Shown: positions 43,036 through 54,104, counted from the first letter of the stretch. The stretch: 64,000 nt of DNA from Albugo candida (GCA_040437565.1 JBDOQK010000039.1:248001-312000), one strand, 5' to 3'. Notes: a model not told the origin generated them from the letters alone. Translations and numbers: made by a program.

Positions 43036-45222
43036 ATGGAGCAAAAACGTCGAGATTCTTTACCGACTTGTATCGTCTGTTGCAATGTCATTGACAATAA
43101 GGAGAGATTTCACACAATAGGGAAATGTAATCATCCAAGTTGCTGTAGTGTTTGCTTCTTACGTTTGCGTCAGCTCTTTGATAATTACTCTTGTCCATAT
43201 TGCAAAATGGAATTGTCGCGTGTGATCACAATAAAAAACGTCGAAAAAGACCGATACGACCATTTCCAAGACTGGGGTGACGACACGATCGGTCCAGAAC
43301 ACATTTACGACTCCCTTTCCGATATGTACGTCTTGCGCTCTCATTATCCTCAGCTCTGCGCTCTGAGAAGCATACAATGCTCCCTTTGTCCGAAAGCTCT
43401 CAAATTCTCATCTGTGAAAGAATTACAGACACACTACCAACAAACACATCAGAAATTCTTCTGCTCACTGTGTTTGGCAAACAGAAAGCAATTTATACAA
43501 GAGCAAAAATTGTACTCGAAGAGTATGCTGCAGAATCATATGAGCTGGAACGATATAAAAGATGGGCGAAAATCGTCGGTGGATGGATTTGAAGGGCATC
43601 CTCGATGTGATTTCTGTAAGACGCAATTCTACTCAACGGTGGAGCTGTACGACCACGTCCGACATCACCACTTTGAATGCGATATCTGTTTACGACAACT
43701 TCATATCGAAAATCGATACTATAAAGATTATTTGGATTTACAGAATCATTTCAGAATGAGCCATTTTCTGTGTGAAGAACCTGGCTGCCTGGAGAAGAAA
43801 TTTGTTGTTTTTAAGAATGAGGTCGATTATCAGGCTCACATGGGATCAGATCATCCGGGAATCAGAATCAGTCGGAAGCTTAATGTGCATTTCAACGTCA
43901 AGAGAGCGAATCAGGATGGAACTGGTAGAAGCAATGAAGCTGATGAGGAAGCAAACACAGCCTTCAGCTCATTGTCTGTATCACAGCATCCCGAGCCTGT
44001 GATTGACGTTGCTGATTTTCCATCACTTACGTCGATCCACAATGGACCGACACTCTCTCGATGGTCAACACCTATAGAACAAAGGCCAAGGAGAGAAGAT
44101 TTCCCAGCATTACAACCATCTACCTCCGCTGGGAATCGTGGATTTCGAGATGTATTAGCTCCACGACCGACGCCAGCAATGTCTGCGCACATGAGCAATT
44201 CAGACCCGTGGAGCTATCCCGAGTTCACACGAGCAGCTGATGCATTGGGGGCAAATAATCCGCTTATGAGATTTGTTAAACCATCAAAGCGAAAGAAAAA
44301 AGGGAAAAAGACGGGAAATGTCGTACAGGAATCAAAACCTTTTTCGGAATCGAATGTAATGGAGCAGGAAGAGAAGCCGAGCGAGACAAAGGCTGAAGTG
44401 ATTAACGAACACCAGCCAATGGGGCATCCACCTTCGAAAAGTGCCATAACTCTTTTGATCTCACAAAAACTTGGAAGTCATGAGAAATATGAAATTTTTC
44501 GCCTATTATGTCGTCAATTTTCTCAGTCCGAGATGGAAGTCGATGCTTTCTATAGCAAGATCCGTCCGATGTTTGACGCGGAAGATTTCGACCAGCTCGT
44601 ATGTCAATTAATTGAGCTCATGCCCCACTTTGATCGACGAGAGCTTTTCTTTGCCCATCATCGGCTTCAGAAGGAGGCGAAACAACCACCAGCACAAGCG
44701 AGTCCACCAAGATGTCAAAAGTCCTCCAGGAATGTGCAAGCACGATCAGGCTGGTCTGCGACTCTTTTCCAGCCTTCTGGTGGCGCTACACCTCGCCAAC
44801 AAATCTCTCTAAATGAGGTATCTCGAGCTTCCCACGCTACGTCTACAACAAGAGCTTCGCCTACAACAAGAGCTTCGCCTGAAGCGTTCAATAGGAATGC
44901 GGCGAACCCTCCACCAGCGGCACCACGATCCTTTGCATCGATCATGCTTCACGAGAGCCCGGCTCCGACCCGCGCACCGCCAGCTCCTGTTCCTGCGAAA
45001 GCTCTATACAAATCGACAAAGTCCGAGTTTCCAGAACTCCCGAAAGCTGCCAATCATGTTGGAATGGAAGCGGTGACGCGTGCGACATGGGACGAACAGC
45101 TACAGCGTGTTGTTGAACGCTCTGCACCTCAGCATCCATCCGTCTCAACAAAGAAAGGTAAAGGACGTAAGCACAAGAACAAATCCATGACACTCGGCGA
45201 AATCGCAATGAAGTACGGGTAG
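43036..45222 (+). CDS. ZNF598/Hel2-type RING and C2H2 E3 ubiquitin ligase
   Basis: A single-exon gene of 728 residues. ZNF598/Hel2 proteins sense collided ribosomes and ubiquitinate 40S proteins to start ribosome-associated quality control. An N-terminal C4HC3-like RING (residues about 13-58: CIVCCNVIDNKERF, GKCNHPSCCSVCFLRLR, YSCPYCKMEL) is followed by several C2H2-type fingers (CS LCPKALKFSS; RCDFCKTQFYSTVELYDHVR; CDICLRQL; CEEPGCLEKKFVVF), the exact order of ZNF598. The second half is low-complexity with the family's DVADFPSL and EFPELPKA type motifs, a KRKKKGKK block and a GKGRKHKNKSM tail that ends in LGEIAMKYG. Two adjacent TTRASP repeats lie at residues about 603-614. Length and order fit full-length orthologues. 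Confidence 0.9.
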   Translation: MEQKRRDSLPTCIVCCNVIDNKERFHTIGKCNHPSCCSVCFLRLRQLFDNYSCPYCKMELSRVITIKNVEKDRYDHFQDWGDDTIGPEHIYDSLSDMYVLRSHYPQLCALRSIQCSLCPKALKFSSVKELQTHYQQTHQKFFCSLCLANRKQFIQEQKLYSKSMLQNHMSWNDIKDGRKSSVDGFEGHPRCDFCKTQFYSTVELYDHVRHHHFECDICLRQLHIENRYYKDYLDLQNHFRMSHFLCEEPGCLEKKFVVFKNEVDYQAHMGSDHPGIRISRKLNVHFNVKRANQDGTGRSNEADEEANTAFSSLSVSQHPEPVIDVADFPSLTSIHNGPTLSRWSTPIEQRPRREDFPALQPSTSAGNRGFRDVLAPRPTPAMSAHMSNSDPWSYPEFTRAADALGANNPLMRFVKPSKRKKKGKKTGNVVQESKPFSESNVMEQEEKPSETKAEVINEHQPMGHPPSKSAITLLISQKLGSHEKYEIFRLLCRQFSQSEMEVDAFYSKIRPMFDAEDFDQLVCQLIELMPHFDRRELFFAHHRLQKEAKQPPAQASPPRCQKSSRNVQARSGWSATLFQPSGGATPRQQISLNEVSRASHATSTTRASPTTRASPEAFNRNAANPPPAAPRSFASIMLHESPAPTRAPPAPVPAKALYKSTKSEFPELPKAANHVGMEAVTRATWDEQLQRVVERSAPQHPSVSTKKGKGRKHKNKSMTLGEIAMKYG

Positions 45223-45363
45223 ATAGCGTGAAAGTGTTTCAGAGTCCATTAGAGCAATACAGTCGTGCTGTTTATCTTTGCTCTGAGCAGCTTTTCTCTC
45301 TAATCCGTCCGATTCGACTCACTACATGGTGTCTATTTGTATCCGACGCAGCCTCGTCAAAGT

Positions 45364-45711
45364 ATGGAGCTACGGGGTAAAGTATGGAGCCGTAATCATT
45401 TGCGATTGCTCTACATGCTCTACCGCTTTGCAATGTACCCGGGCGCAACCGATCGAGAGGAAAAATGGCTTCGAAGCCTTCCGTTCCAAGTGATTGTGTA
45501 TGAAGCGATTCTGAATGGGATTCTCGAGTATGACTATGCTCCAATGTGTGTCAATATTTTCAAACTCGGCCGTTCTCGACGCATTTGGATGAATATTAGC
45601 CAAGATGCTCGAGCTGCTGTCGATGATCTCAGAGAGTATGCTCTTGTGAATGCTCTAAAGACATTCAGCGAGGATTTCCAGCCATCGACAGCCTTCCAGG
45701 TTCTCATTTGA
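45364..45711 (+). CDS. Hypothetical protein
   Basis: A frame of 115 residues from the ATG at 45364 to 45711, 140 bp after the ZNF598-like gene on the same strand. It is rich in aromatic and basic residues (LRLLYMLYRFAMYPGATDRE, then QVIVYEAILNGILEYDYAP) and ends in a helix DLREYALVNALKTFSEDF. Composition is clearly protein-like. Sequence just upstream in another frame (YSRAVYLCSEQLFSLIRP, about 45250-45310) also looks coding, so an extra 5' exon is possible. No family recognised. The gap at 45749 follows, so a downstream exon could be missing. Confidence 0.5.
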   Translation: MELRGKVWSRNHLRLLYMLYRFAMYPGATDREEKWLRSLPFQVIVYEAILNGILEYDYAPMCVNIFKLGRSRRIWMNISQDARAAVDDLREYALVNALKTFSEDFQPSTAFQVLI

Positions 45712-45748
45712 GCGCTCGCTGTCCATTGCTCACTAATTCATAGGTAAC

Positions 45749-45848
45749 NNNNNNNNNNNNNNNNNNNNNNNNNNNNNNNNNNNNNNNNNNNNNNNNNNNN
45801 NNNNNNNNNNNNNNNNNNNNNNNNNNNNNNNNNNNNNNNNNNNNNNNN
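45749..45848. other. Assembly gap of 100 N, no overlap seen
   Basis: No repeated flank is visible. It separates the hypothetical gene at 45364 from the 3' end of RAD51C; a coding-like minus-strand frame (MSEYASQIIISSDRFFAILE) touches the right edge of the gap at 45849-45950. Confidence 0.8.
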
Positions 45849-45965
45849 GAAACAGAGCAAAGCCGCTTCAATGAGGTCCATTGCGCTTCGAGAATCGCAA
45901 AAAATCTATCCGACGATATGATTATCTGTGAAGCGTATTCTGACATAAAGATTTGCACTATCGGT

Positions 45966-47733
45966 TCATGATTCGAAAGCGTTTGTCGGTGAATTTGCGA
46001 CAGAGATCCCTCGCTCGGTGACTGAATATCGCCAAGATTATTCAAGAATGCGACCTGCTAAGTGCGGACTTACTCGCGTAATAAATCGGGTTTGATGATG
46101 GAACTGCGTTGGATTTGATGAGATGAAGCGCCCGTGTAGAAGACTAGGGAATGTGAGCGACATTGTAATTATGACAATAAACGATCGACGTACATCTTCC
46201 GTGAGGTAGAGTCGTGCTGCTATTGCGTGAGACCAGCTGTCACCTGCATTCGACAATGAGATTGTGGCTCCATTTGATCAGTAGACGTCACCTAAGGCCG
46301 GTATTTCCAACCCATTTTTCGTGTCAAAAGGAACGGAAAGAAGGCGATGATCACCATAATATTTCGTCGTTATGTAATTGACGATAAAGACCTTCATGCA
46401 AGAGAGTAAGCGCATTAACCAGAGCACGAAATCACGTGTATCATGCCACAATTCGAAACTCGCGGGCGAGCTCATGTAATTTCATTGCTATCGTTTCGGT
46501 GGCACGAGCACGCGCTCCTGGATCTTCAAATGAGTGCCGGAGATGGAAAGCCAGACTATCAATCACAAGCGTGCATATCTGAAGCATAAAACCGTTTACA
46601 TCAAGAAAGACTGAAAATGGCAACCTCTTGCCTTTGTATCTTCTCGCAATACATTGGAAAGAGACTGAAGCACCTGCATTTGCTCCACATAGTCGTGAAC
46701 ACGGTAGTAATCGATGCTTTTCAATATATCGTCGCGAGTCTTTTGATGGACAAATGTGAATTGGCTGATATGCTGCTTCAACGACATCTTTACTCACACT
46801 TATCTCCTCACCAGGTAATCTGAAGTCCTCTACAAAGTGTGCTGCCATTTGTGCGACACGTTCGATCACAAAGCTACCTTCCGAGTCTTCCGGAAACCTC
46901 TCAGCATCACAATATAATTCGTGAGAACCGTTTTACCTATGTAAATCGACCGGCCGTTGGATGGAACACTCGACGCCAAACACATGTGAATCCTAGCAAG
47001 TCGATCAGAAGCGTTCTCATTCATACATTGTACTCGGACAACGCACGCAAATTGTGTTTTTCCGAGTCCTGGACCTCCACCTTCACGACAGTAGTTTGAA
47101 ACAAAGCTTTACGATACCGCTTCTAATTCACGCACATATTTCAGTTACTTCTCCACGAGTAAGACCTCCGCCCAAAAGACCATCAAGCCCTGGCAGTCGT
47201 GTGGGCATTTTCGGTATTTTTGCTGCTTCCTATGAAATTGGTCAATGTCACTTGCATGGTCAAACACCGACACGCGATGTAACCTGCAATAGTTCGTGTG
47301 CAGTTTGGCCAATTGGTTGGCTCGCCTTGGCCAATTCATCTCGCAGCTTATCGAGGCATAATAGAACCTGAGCAGCTTCCCTGGAGGTTAAACCTGCCTC
47401 TATAGTCTAATTGGTAAAATCTGCGACGGCTCTGAAGGGATCTGTCAAACCATTGCAGAGTTCTCGCGTAGTGATACCGTCGAGGTCTTTTGCGGTACGG
47501 AATCCAGCCTGGATCAGTGACTCTATAGTTCCGCATAGATATTGTTTCAGTGCATTGTCATCGCAAGAGTCGAAATACTTTGCAGCGAAGGCGCGAGATC
47601 GAAAAGCATGAGAGAGATATCGTTCGCATGCATAGTGATTGGCAAATATCTGTACAATGGACACGTACACTATGCTTTCATTTGATTTTAGTGACGAATC
47701 AAGGCAGATAACAAGGCTGTATAGTATCATCAT
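45966..47733 (-). CDS. RAD51C: RAD51C-like recombinase paralogue
   Basis: RAD51 paralogues assist RAD51 filament formation in homologous recombination. At least ten short exons on the minus strand rebuild the family order. First an N-terminal HhH-like region (SLIQAGFRTAKDL ... ELCNGLTSREAAQVL), then LPGLDGLLGGGLTRGEVTE and Walker A GGPGLGKTQF. Then come SIYIDSEGSFVIERVAQMA, DDILKSIDYYRVHDYVEQMQ, Walker B LVIDSLAFHLRHSF, and the L2 region FIVNYITTKYYG followed by IPALGDSWSHAIAARLYL. The end is IYYAITERG before a TGA at 45968-45966. Introns are about 47-63 bp; one (46578-46631) uses a GC donor after AAAG. The usual NQMT of the L2 region reads NYIT. The first exon could start at the ATG at 47733, but the true start is uncertain. 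Orthology to RAD51C rather than another paralogue is inferred from the overall match. Confidence 0.85.
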
Positions 47734-47745
47734 CTTGAATCTTCT

Positions 47746-47925
47746 CTAATCGTGTGCTTGGTCAAGCCACAACTGCACATGATCGCAGAGGAACAAGGTA
47801 CGCTGGGAGCGATCTGGAACAGAGATCTCTATAAATGAAGTACGCGCAGCCTTGATAACAACGTCATCGTCGATATCGGTCTCGATCTGAGCTACGTGGA
47901 TGTGTGCGACCCAAAAACACTCCAT
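47746..47925 (-). CDS. Hypothetical protein or terminal exon
   Basis: A frame of 59 residues from an ATG at 47925 to a stop at 47748-47746, ending 13 bp before the RAD51C frame opens on the same strand. It reads as true protein (VAQIETDIDDDVVIKAARTS, then FIEISVPDRSQRTLFLCDHV). It may be a very small gene or, more likely, the last exon of a gene whose upstream exons lie beyond 47925. No family recognised. Confidence 0.4.
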   Translation of the reverse strand: MECFWVAHIHVAQIETDIDDDVVIKAARTSFIEISVPDRSQRTLFLCDHVQLWLDQAHD

Positions 47926-50330
47926 ACGACAGCGCTTTTATCCGCCTTAGCCGCATTGCTCAACAGATTCTTCGTGTAAAGCTTCGATCTAAAAACTGAT
48001 TTGGCTTGAACATTCCAAGCACAGATGAAAGGAGACATGGAAGTAAGCAATAGTTTAAACGAAATACGTGAATAATCATTGGTGTTATGACGACTGAAGG
48101 GATAAGGATGTACTCAAGTGATGTACTTTTGCTCGACGAAGTGACACCTGCATTTTCTAAAAGTTCCCTTCTCGGCTAAAACGTCTGTGTCTCATTATTG
48201 GAGAATGAGAGGGAGAATTTACGCGGCTCTCTATCAATTGAGATCGTTTGCCCTTTAATCGAAAATTAGTAAGCTTGTTGTGTAGGATAGACCATAATGC
48301 TCGGTGACACGTCCTCAGACACTATGATTTTGTGATGCGGTATCGAGAATCGTAAAACTTGTAACGATGGCGCTATACTTTTCTTGAAATATCGCTAGGC
48401 TATGCCCTCCACAATAGCTATCATTTCTCTCTTTTACATTTTCGGAATCAATCGACCGCGACTTCTACATCGAGTGGTGGAGATTGGATCGTGGTCTGAT
48501 ACCTGTCAACAGCAAACGCAGCATGCATTCGCGATCCTGGCCTCGAGTGACCACAATCGAGATCTTTATTGCGAGAACTGAACTGCAAGAGAGAGTCTAC
48601 ATCGATGATAAATGTTTTCTAGAGCGATTCGGACCCACTCGTCTTTTCTGCTCCAAATTTCTACAGCAAAATTGCGTGGGATTGTCAAATGAGAACAACG
48701 CTATTCGTGAAGTCTTCCGAGTTTCTCAAAAGATAGACTTTGGCGAAATTATGCTTTTAACGACTGTAACTGCGTTTGCAATCGACGATTGAGGCTGGTT
48801 GCGAAGCAAATTACTGTATAGAAGTGGCTGTGTACACGGTCGTTTGAGAGAAGAAACCATCGTTATCAATACTGGCGGATCGAGCGCAGCCAAAACGCCG
48901 CTTTATCAGGTACGTCGACATAGGCGCTTCCTGGGCAATTATAAATAACACATGTCTGCAAGCGTTTACCGATTGAGATGAATGTCTCATGCAGGTCCAT
49001 CAATTCAAAATGCACTAAAAATACTGTGCATTTTTCGCTATTTTGACCTGAACCTGAAGCGATAAAGCGAGACAATTGATAAAGTATCAATTGTTTGGCT
49101 ATAGGGGGAAGAAGAATACTCCGCAGCTGTGTTTACCTTATAAAATTCTTGTCAAAGGAGAATTGTCACATGAGCTCCCTACATCATCCGCTACTTTCTA
49201 TTTCATATCTTCTTCTCGCTACGCTGAGACCCAGGTATAAAATTGACAGTCTAACTCGAGGAAATGTACAGTATCTCTTCTCTCCCTTTAAAGCCAGATC
49301 GCGCTGTTGCACCATTTTCAGAATACAGAGCGCAGACAACAAGACGATAAATCGAGGTTAGGCGAATTCTGAATGGAGTTGGATCCATTACATTCACAAG
49401 CGTAATGGAATCAAACTGCTGCTGAAATTATCTGGAATGACAGAGATAGTCGAGATTTGTATCCAATGGTCGGCACCATCAGCTTCTTACGTCTCATGAG
49501 TCCCATACCTGCTATACATTGGAATCTCCAAGGTGCGTGAATGAGGTAGAAATGGATATATCGATGCTAAATCATGGTTTGTAAAACAAAGTGTTGTAAT
49601 TCAAAAAAAGATCTACCTCGTCGCGTATTTTCCAGCTCAAGGCTAGGCTGATGACTTGAGACGGATAGAATATCTCCTCTCGCGTTCTCGGCATGTGAGG
49701 CAATAGAAGACACAAAAACACTTTCTGCTTCTTGCGATGTAAATTAGTCAAGCTTTTGCAGAGCGCTTAATTGAATGAAGACATCAATAAATAAAGCCAG
49801 CACAAAAGAGCCGTATGTAGCGATTTGAGCATCTATCAACACAGCCTCATGAACTCGGATTACAAATACACATAGAGTCCACAAAACTAGAGTTGGGATG
49901 AAATTGTAGTCCCACTATATCTGGAAAGGTTACAATTCTAAACAATAATGGAACAACCAATTCGCTTCTAAGTCTAGTCAAAATGGAAGTTTATGTAGAA
50001 ACCATGGTCACATTGTATTCCGCAACAGGATCTTCGATTCACAATCTCGAAGACTGGATACACGAGCAGTTGGTGTACTGTACTTTTACTCATCGTGTTG
50101 TCGACACAAACTACACAAGTGTAGCTTTATATTAAGGGGTCAGGTGGCACGTGGCAGGTGTCCTGGGGGGAGACAATCGAGCGATACGTCAAGTGCTATT
50201 GCCGTCAAATTGTTGTAAGAGATCAGTTCTGCACTGAGCATTCATTAAAGTTAGGAGTTCTTATCCCATCTTTTCATTTACTCTCCGACTTACAACTGAA
50301 GAATGTCATGCCTTTGTGGAACCGAAGAAT
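47926..50330. other. Gene-poor stretch
   Basis: About 2.4 kb in which no open frame shows a recognisable domain. A + frame at 48484-48792 and another at 49095-49361 are probably chance. Upstream exons of the minus-strand frame at 47746 and 5' exons of the + gene at 50331 may lie here. Confidence 0.4.
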
Positions 50331-50747
50331 ATGCTCATATCGTTCTATGCTGATGGAGTATACACATTTAGACTCAAACAGGGCATAAGTAACATATTTG
50401 CGTTAGACGGTGACAGAAAGCAATACTTGGAGCTTTTTGCAAGTCGAATTCTTTTCAGTCAAGTTGGCAATTACGATACTGAAGTGGTGAAACATACAGT
50501 TGCAGAAACATGGATCCTTAGCCAACCCTTCGATGGCGATGGAGGTGTGTTGAAAAAAAATGGATTTAAAGTAATGTTTTTCTTTTTAAAGCCGATTTGG
50601 GAACAGGAGCTGCGAAAGGAACTTTTACCGCGAGATAGACCAATTGGGACTATTCAGCGCTCAACAAGTAGTCTCCGTGTCAGCAGAACAACATCCTTTA
50701 GGTACAATGGTGAGAGTTCTGACGCAACGTTCATGAGTAGCCAGAGA
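50331..50747 (+). CDS. Hypothetical protein (partial, runs into gap)
   Basis: An uninterrupted frame of about 139 codons from the ATG at 50331 to the N run at 50748. It is hydrophilic and mixed in composition (SFYADGVYTFRLKQGISNIF, then RKQYLELFASRILFSQVGNY; later LPRDRPIGTIQRSTSSLRVS), as expected of a folded domain followed by a Ser/Arg-rich linker. The frame is also open for 15 bases upstream, and an acceptor-like sequence lies nearby, so this may be an internal exon. No family recognised. Confidence 0.45.
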
Positions 50748-50847
50748 NNNNNNNNNNNNNNNNNNNNNNNNNNNNNNNNNNNNNNNNNNNNNNNNNNNNN
50801 NNNNNNNNNNNNNNNNNNNNNNNNNNNNNNNNNNNNNNNNNNNNNNN
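50748..50847. other. Assembly gap of 100 N, no overlap seen
   Basis: No repeated flank is visible. The hypothetical gene starting at 50331 is cut here; no clear continuation is seen after 50848. Confidence 0.8.
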
Positions 50848-51424
50848 GATGCATACGTATCCTGCTGAGATTACCCCGTTTTTGGTTGCCTGGTGCAATT
50901 ATACGATCACACAGTCATGCTGCATATGTTGATCTGGCTTGTAGCAGAGTCATTGCTGGATACGTGAAGCTGGCTTGTTTGTGGGCTACCTAGAATGGTA
51001 TCTAGAATACTTGAATCTGCTGAATACCACCTCAAAACTCTTTGCTCAAGTCTGAACGAGCTCCACATCCAATTCCGTATCCACCCACACGTCCATATCC
51101 ATGCCCAGCTCCAGCTCCCACAATTGCTGCAACCGAAGTGCACTTACACTGAGTACCAACGAGATTGATTCAGCTTACTTTGTCTTGTTGCCACAAGTAT
51201 GTGAACCATCGAGAAAGGTCTTGCACAGGTAGCTCTCAACGTAAGAGAGGCGGCATATAGCATGTGTATCTTTATCTAACTAGCTTGATCATGTACCAGC
51301 TTTAGTTCCATGGAGAAACATGAAGTGTAGTGAGAAATCATTATATTACAATATTAATCAATTGCGAATTAGCAGCGTATGCACACAGCATACCTCGAGT
51401 TTCAGTGAGTAGCGTCTCTATTGT
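50848..51424. other. No firm gene; CCA/CCT-rich patch
   Basis: A pyrimidine-rich, imperfectly repetitive patch at about 51059-51120 (units like CCATATCC and CCAGCTCC) would encode a proline-rich piece on +. No surrounding coding context was found. Confidence 0.35.
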
Positions 51425-51723
51425 TAGGCGATACGGTTTCTGACAGGTAGTCAGGAGTTGAGTTTCAACTGGAAGACCCATTACAGGTAAATTCCGACCT
51501 TGCCTGAACGGCTGTTTGTTGGCAACAGGATAGATGAGGCGAGGAGAGGGGGTCACCACGTGGGATCAGACGGGCGTCATGTGAAACCTCACATTCTCAA
51601 GCTTCTAATGCCGTTGCACATCCATGTTGTGATGTTGACAAACAAGGCCAATGCTAAATACATTTTACTTTTATTTCTTCCTCCATTGCATGAACAACAA
51701 TTTGAATACATTCAGCAGGTTAT
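51425..51723 (+). repeat. Dispersed repeat, copy 1
   Basis: About 300 bp resembling 53835-54104 in the same orientation. Shared words include TTTCAACTG.AAGACCCAT.ACAGGTAAA at the start and ACGTGGGA.CAGACGG.CGTCATGTGAAA in the middle, then a T-rich end. The copies are clearly diverged, with many substitutions and small length changes. They bracket the gag remnant at 51950-53170, so they may be parts of the same element family; whether they are long terminal repeats is not shown. Confidence 0.6.
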
Positions 51724-51949
51724 GAGCCCAAAGAACGTGTCGTCGGCGCAGCTTGTCAAGCTACACCCGCTGTTGTGTTCGATAGTTAGGATACGACAAA
51801 TGACCAAGAATTGGAAGAAAAGTCGGCAGTGCCCGCGGCGGTACTGGTCAAGATGCTCGCCATGCTTGGTGACTTGTCGGTGTAGGATGGAATTCTCGCG
51901 GGCCGGACAAGCACAACAACATCGCAAGGAACCAGCGGAGTCAAGCACT

Positions 51950-53170
51950 TTTGTTTCGGTTTTGGGATCAGCGGCAGGTATTATCCGCAGACTTTGAAGG
52001 ATACCCTCTTCCAACCGTTCGCCAAATAGTTCGCCAAATTTATCGTCGGCCACCTACTTTGGTGCTCGACCACCAGTTTATGCTGGAAATATGGCTGACC
52101 CACCGGCTCAGGTGGATGGTAACTATGGAATGGGTCAGAGACCTGAGTGAGCCTTCATGGACAGGGTGCACATGCAGGAGTGTACCCAGGTATGCGTACA
52201 TCAGGTCCTAGTTATTACCAACCTGGGCACCCGAAGGCGCACCGGATCCTCGCCAACGAAATTGGCACTGCATCCTTTCGACGGAAAGAAACTCACTCTA
52301 TCGNNNNNNNNNNNNNNNNNNNNNNNNNNNNNNNNNNNNNNNNNNNNNNNNNNNNNNNNNNNNNNNNNNNNNNNNNNNNNNNNNNNNNNNNNNNNNNNNN
52401 NNNTCAGGTGGATGGTAACTATGGAATGGGTCAGAGACCTGAGTGAGCCTTCATGGACAGGGTGCACATGCAGGAGTGTACCCAGGTATGCGTACATCAG
52501 GTCCTAGTTATTACCAACCTGGGCACCCGAAGGCGCACCGGATCCTCGCCAACGAAATTGGCACTGCATCCTTTCGACGGAAAGAAACTCACTCTATCGT
52601 GGACTTGGTAGTGGGTTTATTGGATGGGGAAAAGAATTTTTGCGACAAGTTGGTTTCTCCCTGATTTTGAGTGTCCTGAAGACATCAAGGTTGATGTTCT
52701 TTGGTCAACACCTTGCAGGAATTGCACAGAAGTATTGTAGTCGGCCGGTGGAAACTTGGTGGACTGAGAGTCAGACCTTGAAGCCTGCTGTGCAAAGATT
52801 GCTCCAAAGTTTCTCTACCAAGAGAACGCCTGCATAGAGCATGAAGCTGTTTATTGCGCCCAAGTCATCACAGCGTAGCTGGAAAGAAATTTTTTTGTTC
52901 CTGACAGCTGTGAGTGACGTATCCGGAGACGAGGAAAACCATGTCTTGAACAACATGGTCCACTATGCTGATACAACAATGCATGGGAAAGACCTTATCG
53001 TCACTTGGGAAAAGGATGCGTGTTGTTTGCTCTTCGCTTTCAAAGGATGCGATGCGCACGACGATGTTGTCCGGTTTGGACCGGAATAGGGTTGACTACC
53101 TACGAAAGGCTGAAGAGCTCGGCCAATTTGCACAATCACGGAGTTCGACGTTCGAGTCAACCATTTACCA
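51950..53170 (+). mobile_element. Remnant of an LTR-retrotransposon gag region (fossil)
   Basis: The plus strand carries decayed matches to the Gag region of oomycete LTR retrotransposons. Short recognisable words in order are a Gly/Tyr/Pro-rich start, LHPFDGKKLTLS, DIKVDVLW, VETWWTESQTL, MKLFIAPKSS and a final DYLRKAEELGQFAQS. The copy is broken by many changes and interrupted by the assembly gap at 52304 with its 195-bp duplication. No protease, reverse transcriptase or integrase region was recognised within this window. Family assignment (Ty3/gypsy-like versus other) is not secure. The degree of decay suggests an old insertion. Confidence 0.65.
52304..52403. repeat. 100-N gap flanked by a 195-bp duplicated contig end
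   Basis: 52109-52303 recurs at 52404-52598. The duplicated piece lies inside the retrotransposon remnant, where repeats make assembly hard, but the exact fit to the gap edges again suggests a contig overlap. Confidence 0.88.
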
Positions 53171-53834
53171 AATATAGAGCTATCTGGTCGCGGGGAAGCT
53201 AGTTAGAGGACTTTTGCCATTACAGCTGTAGAGTGGATGTTACGATTCTTAGATGTATGGATCGAATCCTGACAGATTACTATCACTTGCCTGGTTGTTT
53301 ATCTCACTCCGGAGCTTTCGTTGCGTCAATATGTTCCAAGATGCCTATCTTCTCGATTTCAAAGTTAAAACTGTGTTTTGGCGCTTTCCTGAAATGCACC
53401 GTCTTCTCTGATTACGCTGAGAAAAGGTCGTGAGTCTTGCCATGATACATGCATTAGATACTTCTTAGTGCGTCTGCTGAATATCATGTATCTTTTTCTC
53501 ATTCCGTTCACGCATAGGCACGAGCGTCTCTTCCACTTTCTCTATAAACACGTCATCGCACACGAGGGTTATTCGTCGAGCGATGATGGCCGACTTGCAG
53601 ACAAAGTCGTTTCCTACACCAAGATTTCTACCGCGAGCGCGAAACATGTCGACATTCGTTTCAAATTCATCTGTCACTACGCTCAAGCTAGAGTCGTGCA
53701 GCCAAGCTTTTTCAAGTCTAATGATACGATGACGTATCTGCTGACTAAGGCACTACCAGCGCCAAGGATCTCGTGCCTGCTTGGGGTGTATAAGTTAAAG
53801 CTGATCCAAGATGACGTCGAGGAGGAGTGTTAGA
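53171..53834. other. No gene recognised
   Basis: Overlapping frames on both strands (for example + 53468-53833 and - 53465-53686) show no motif. Probably part of the decayed repeat region. Confidence 0.35.
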
Positions 53835-54104
53835 CGATACCGTTTTATGACAAGTCGTCAAGGGCTTAAGTTTCAACTGAAAGACCCATCACAGGTAAAG
53901 TTCTACCTTACCTGGACGCTATTTGGTGACAACATGACAGATAGGGTGAGAAGAGACGGGCCCTACGTGGGACCAGACGGACGTCATGTGAAAATTGACA
54001 AGTTGCATGTTGTAGTGCTGACAAAAAAGGTTACTGCTAAATATTTTTTACTTTTCTTTCTGCCTCTATTGCAACAAGCGCATGTCGCATACATTCAACA
54101 TATG
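53835..54104 (+). repeat. Dispersed repeat, copy 2
   Basis: The diverged partner of 51425-51723 in direct orientation, ending near CATACATTCAACATATG. Its right part (from 53999) is repeated once more after the gap at 54552 because of the contig overlap. Confidence 0.6.

Noticed and set aside
47391-47470. tRNA-like D-arm text (TAGTCTAATTGGTAAAAT)
   Set aside because: No T-loop (GGTTCGA) or acceptor pairing follows at tRNA distance, and the sequence lies in a RAD51C intron and exon boundary.
48484-48792. 102-codon plus-strand frame
   Set aside because: Begins with a TTG, lacks any motif, and neighbouring frames are equally open.
51059-51120. CCA/CCT-rich patch as a proline-rich gene
   Set aside because: The stretch is short and has no supporting exons; low-complexity DNA explains it equally well.
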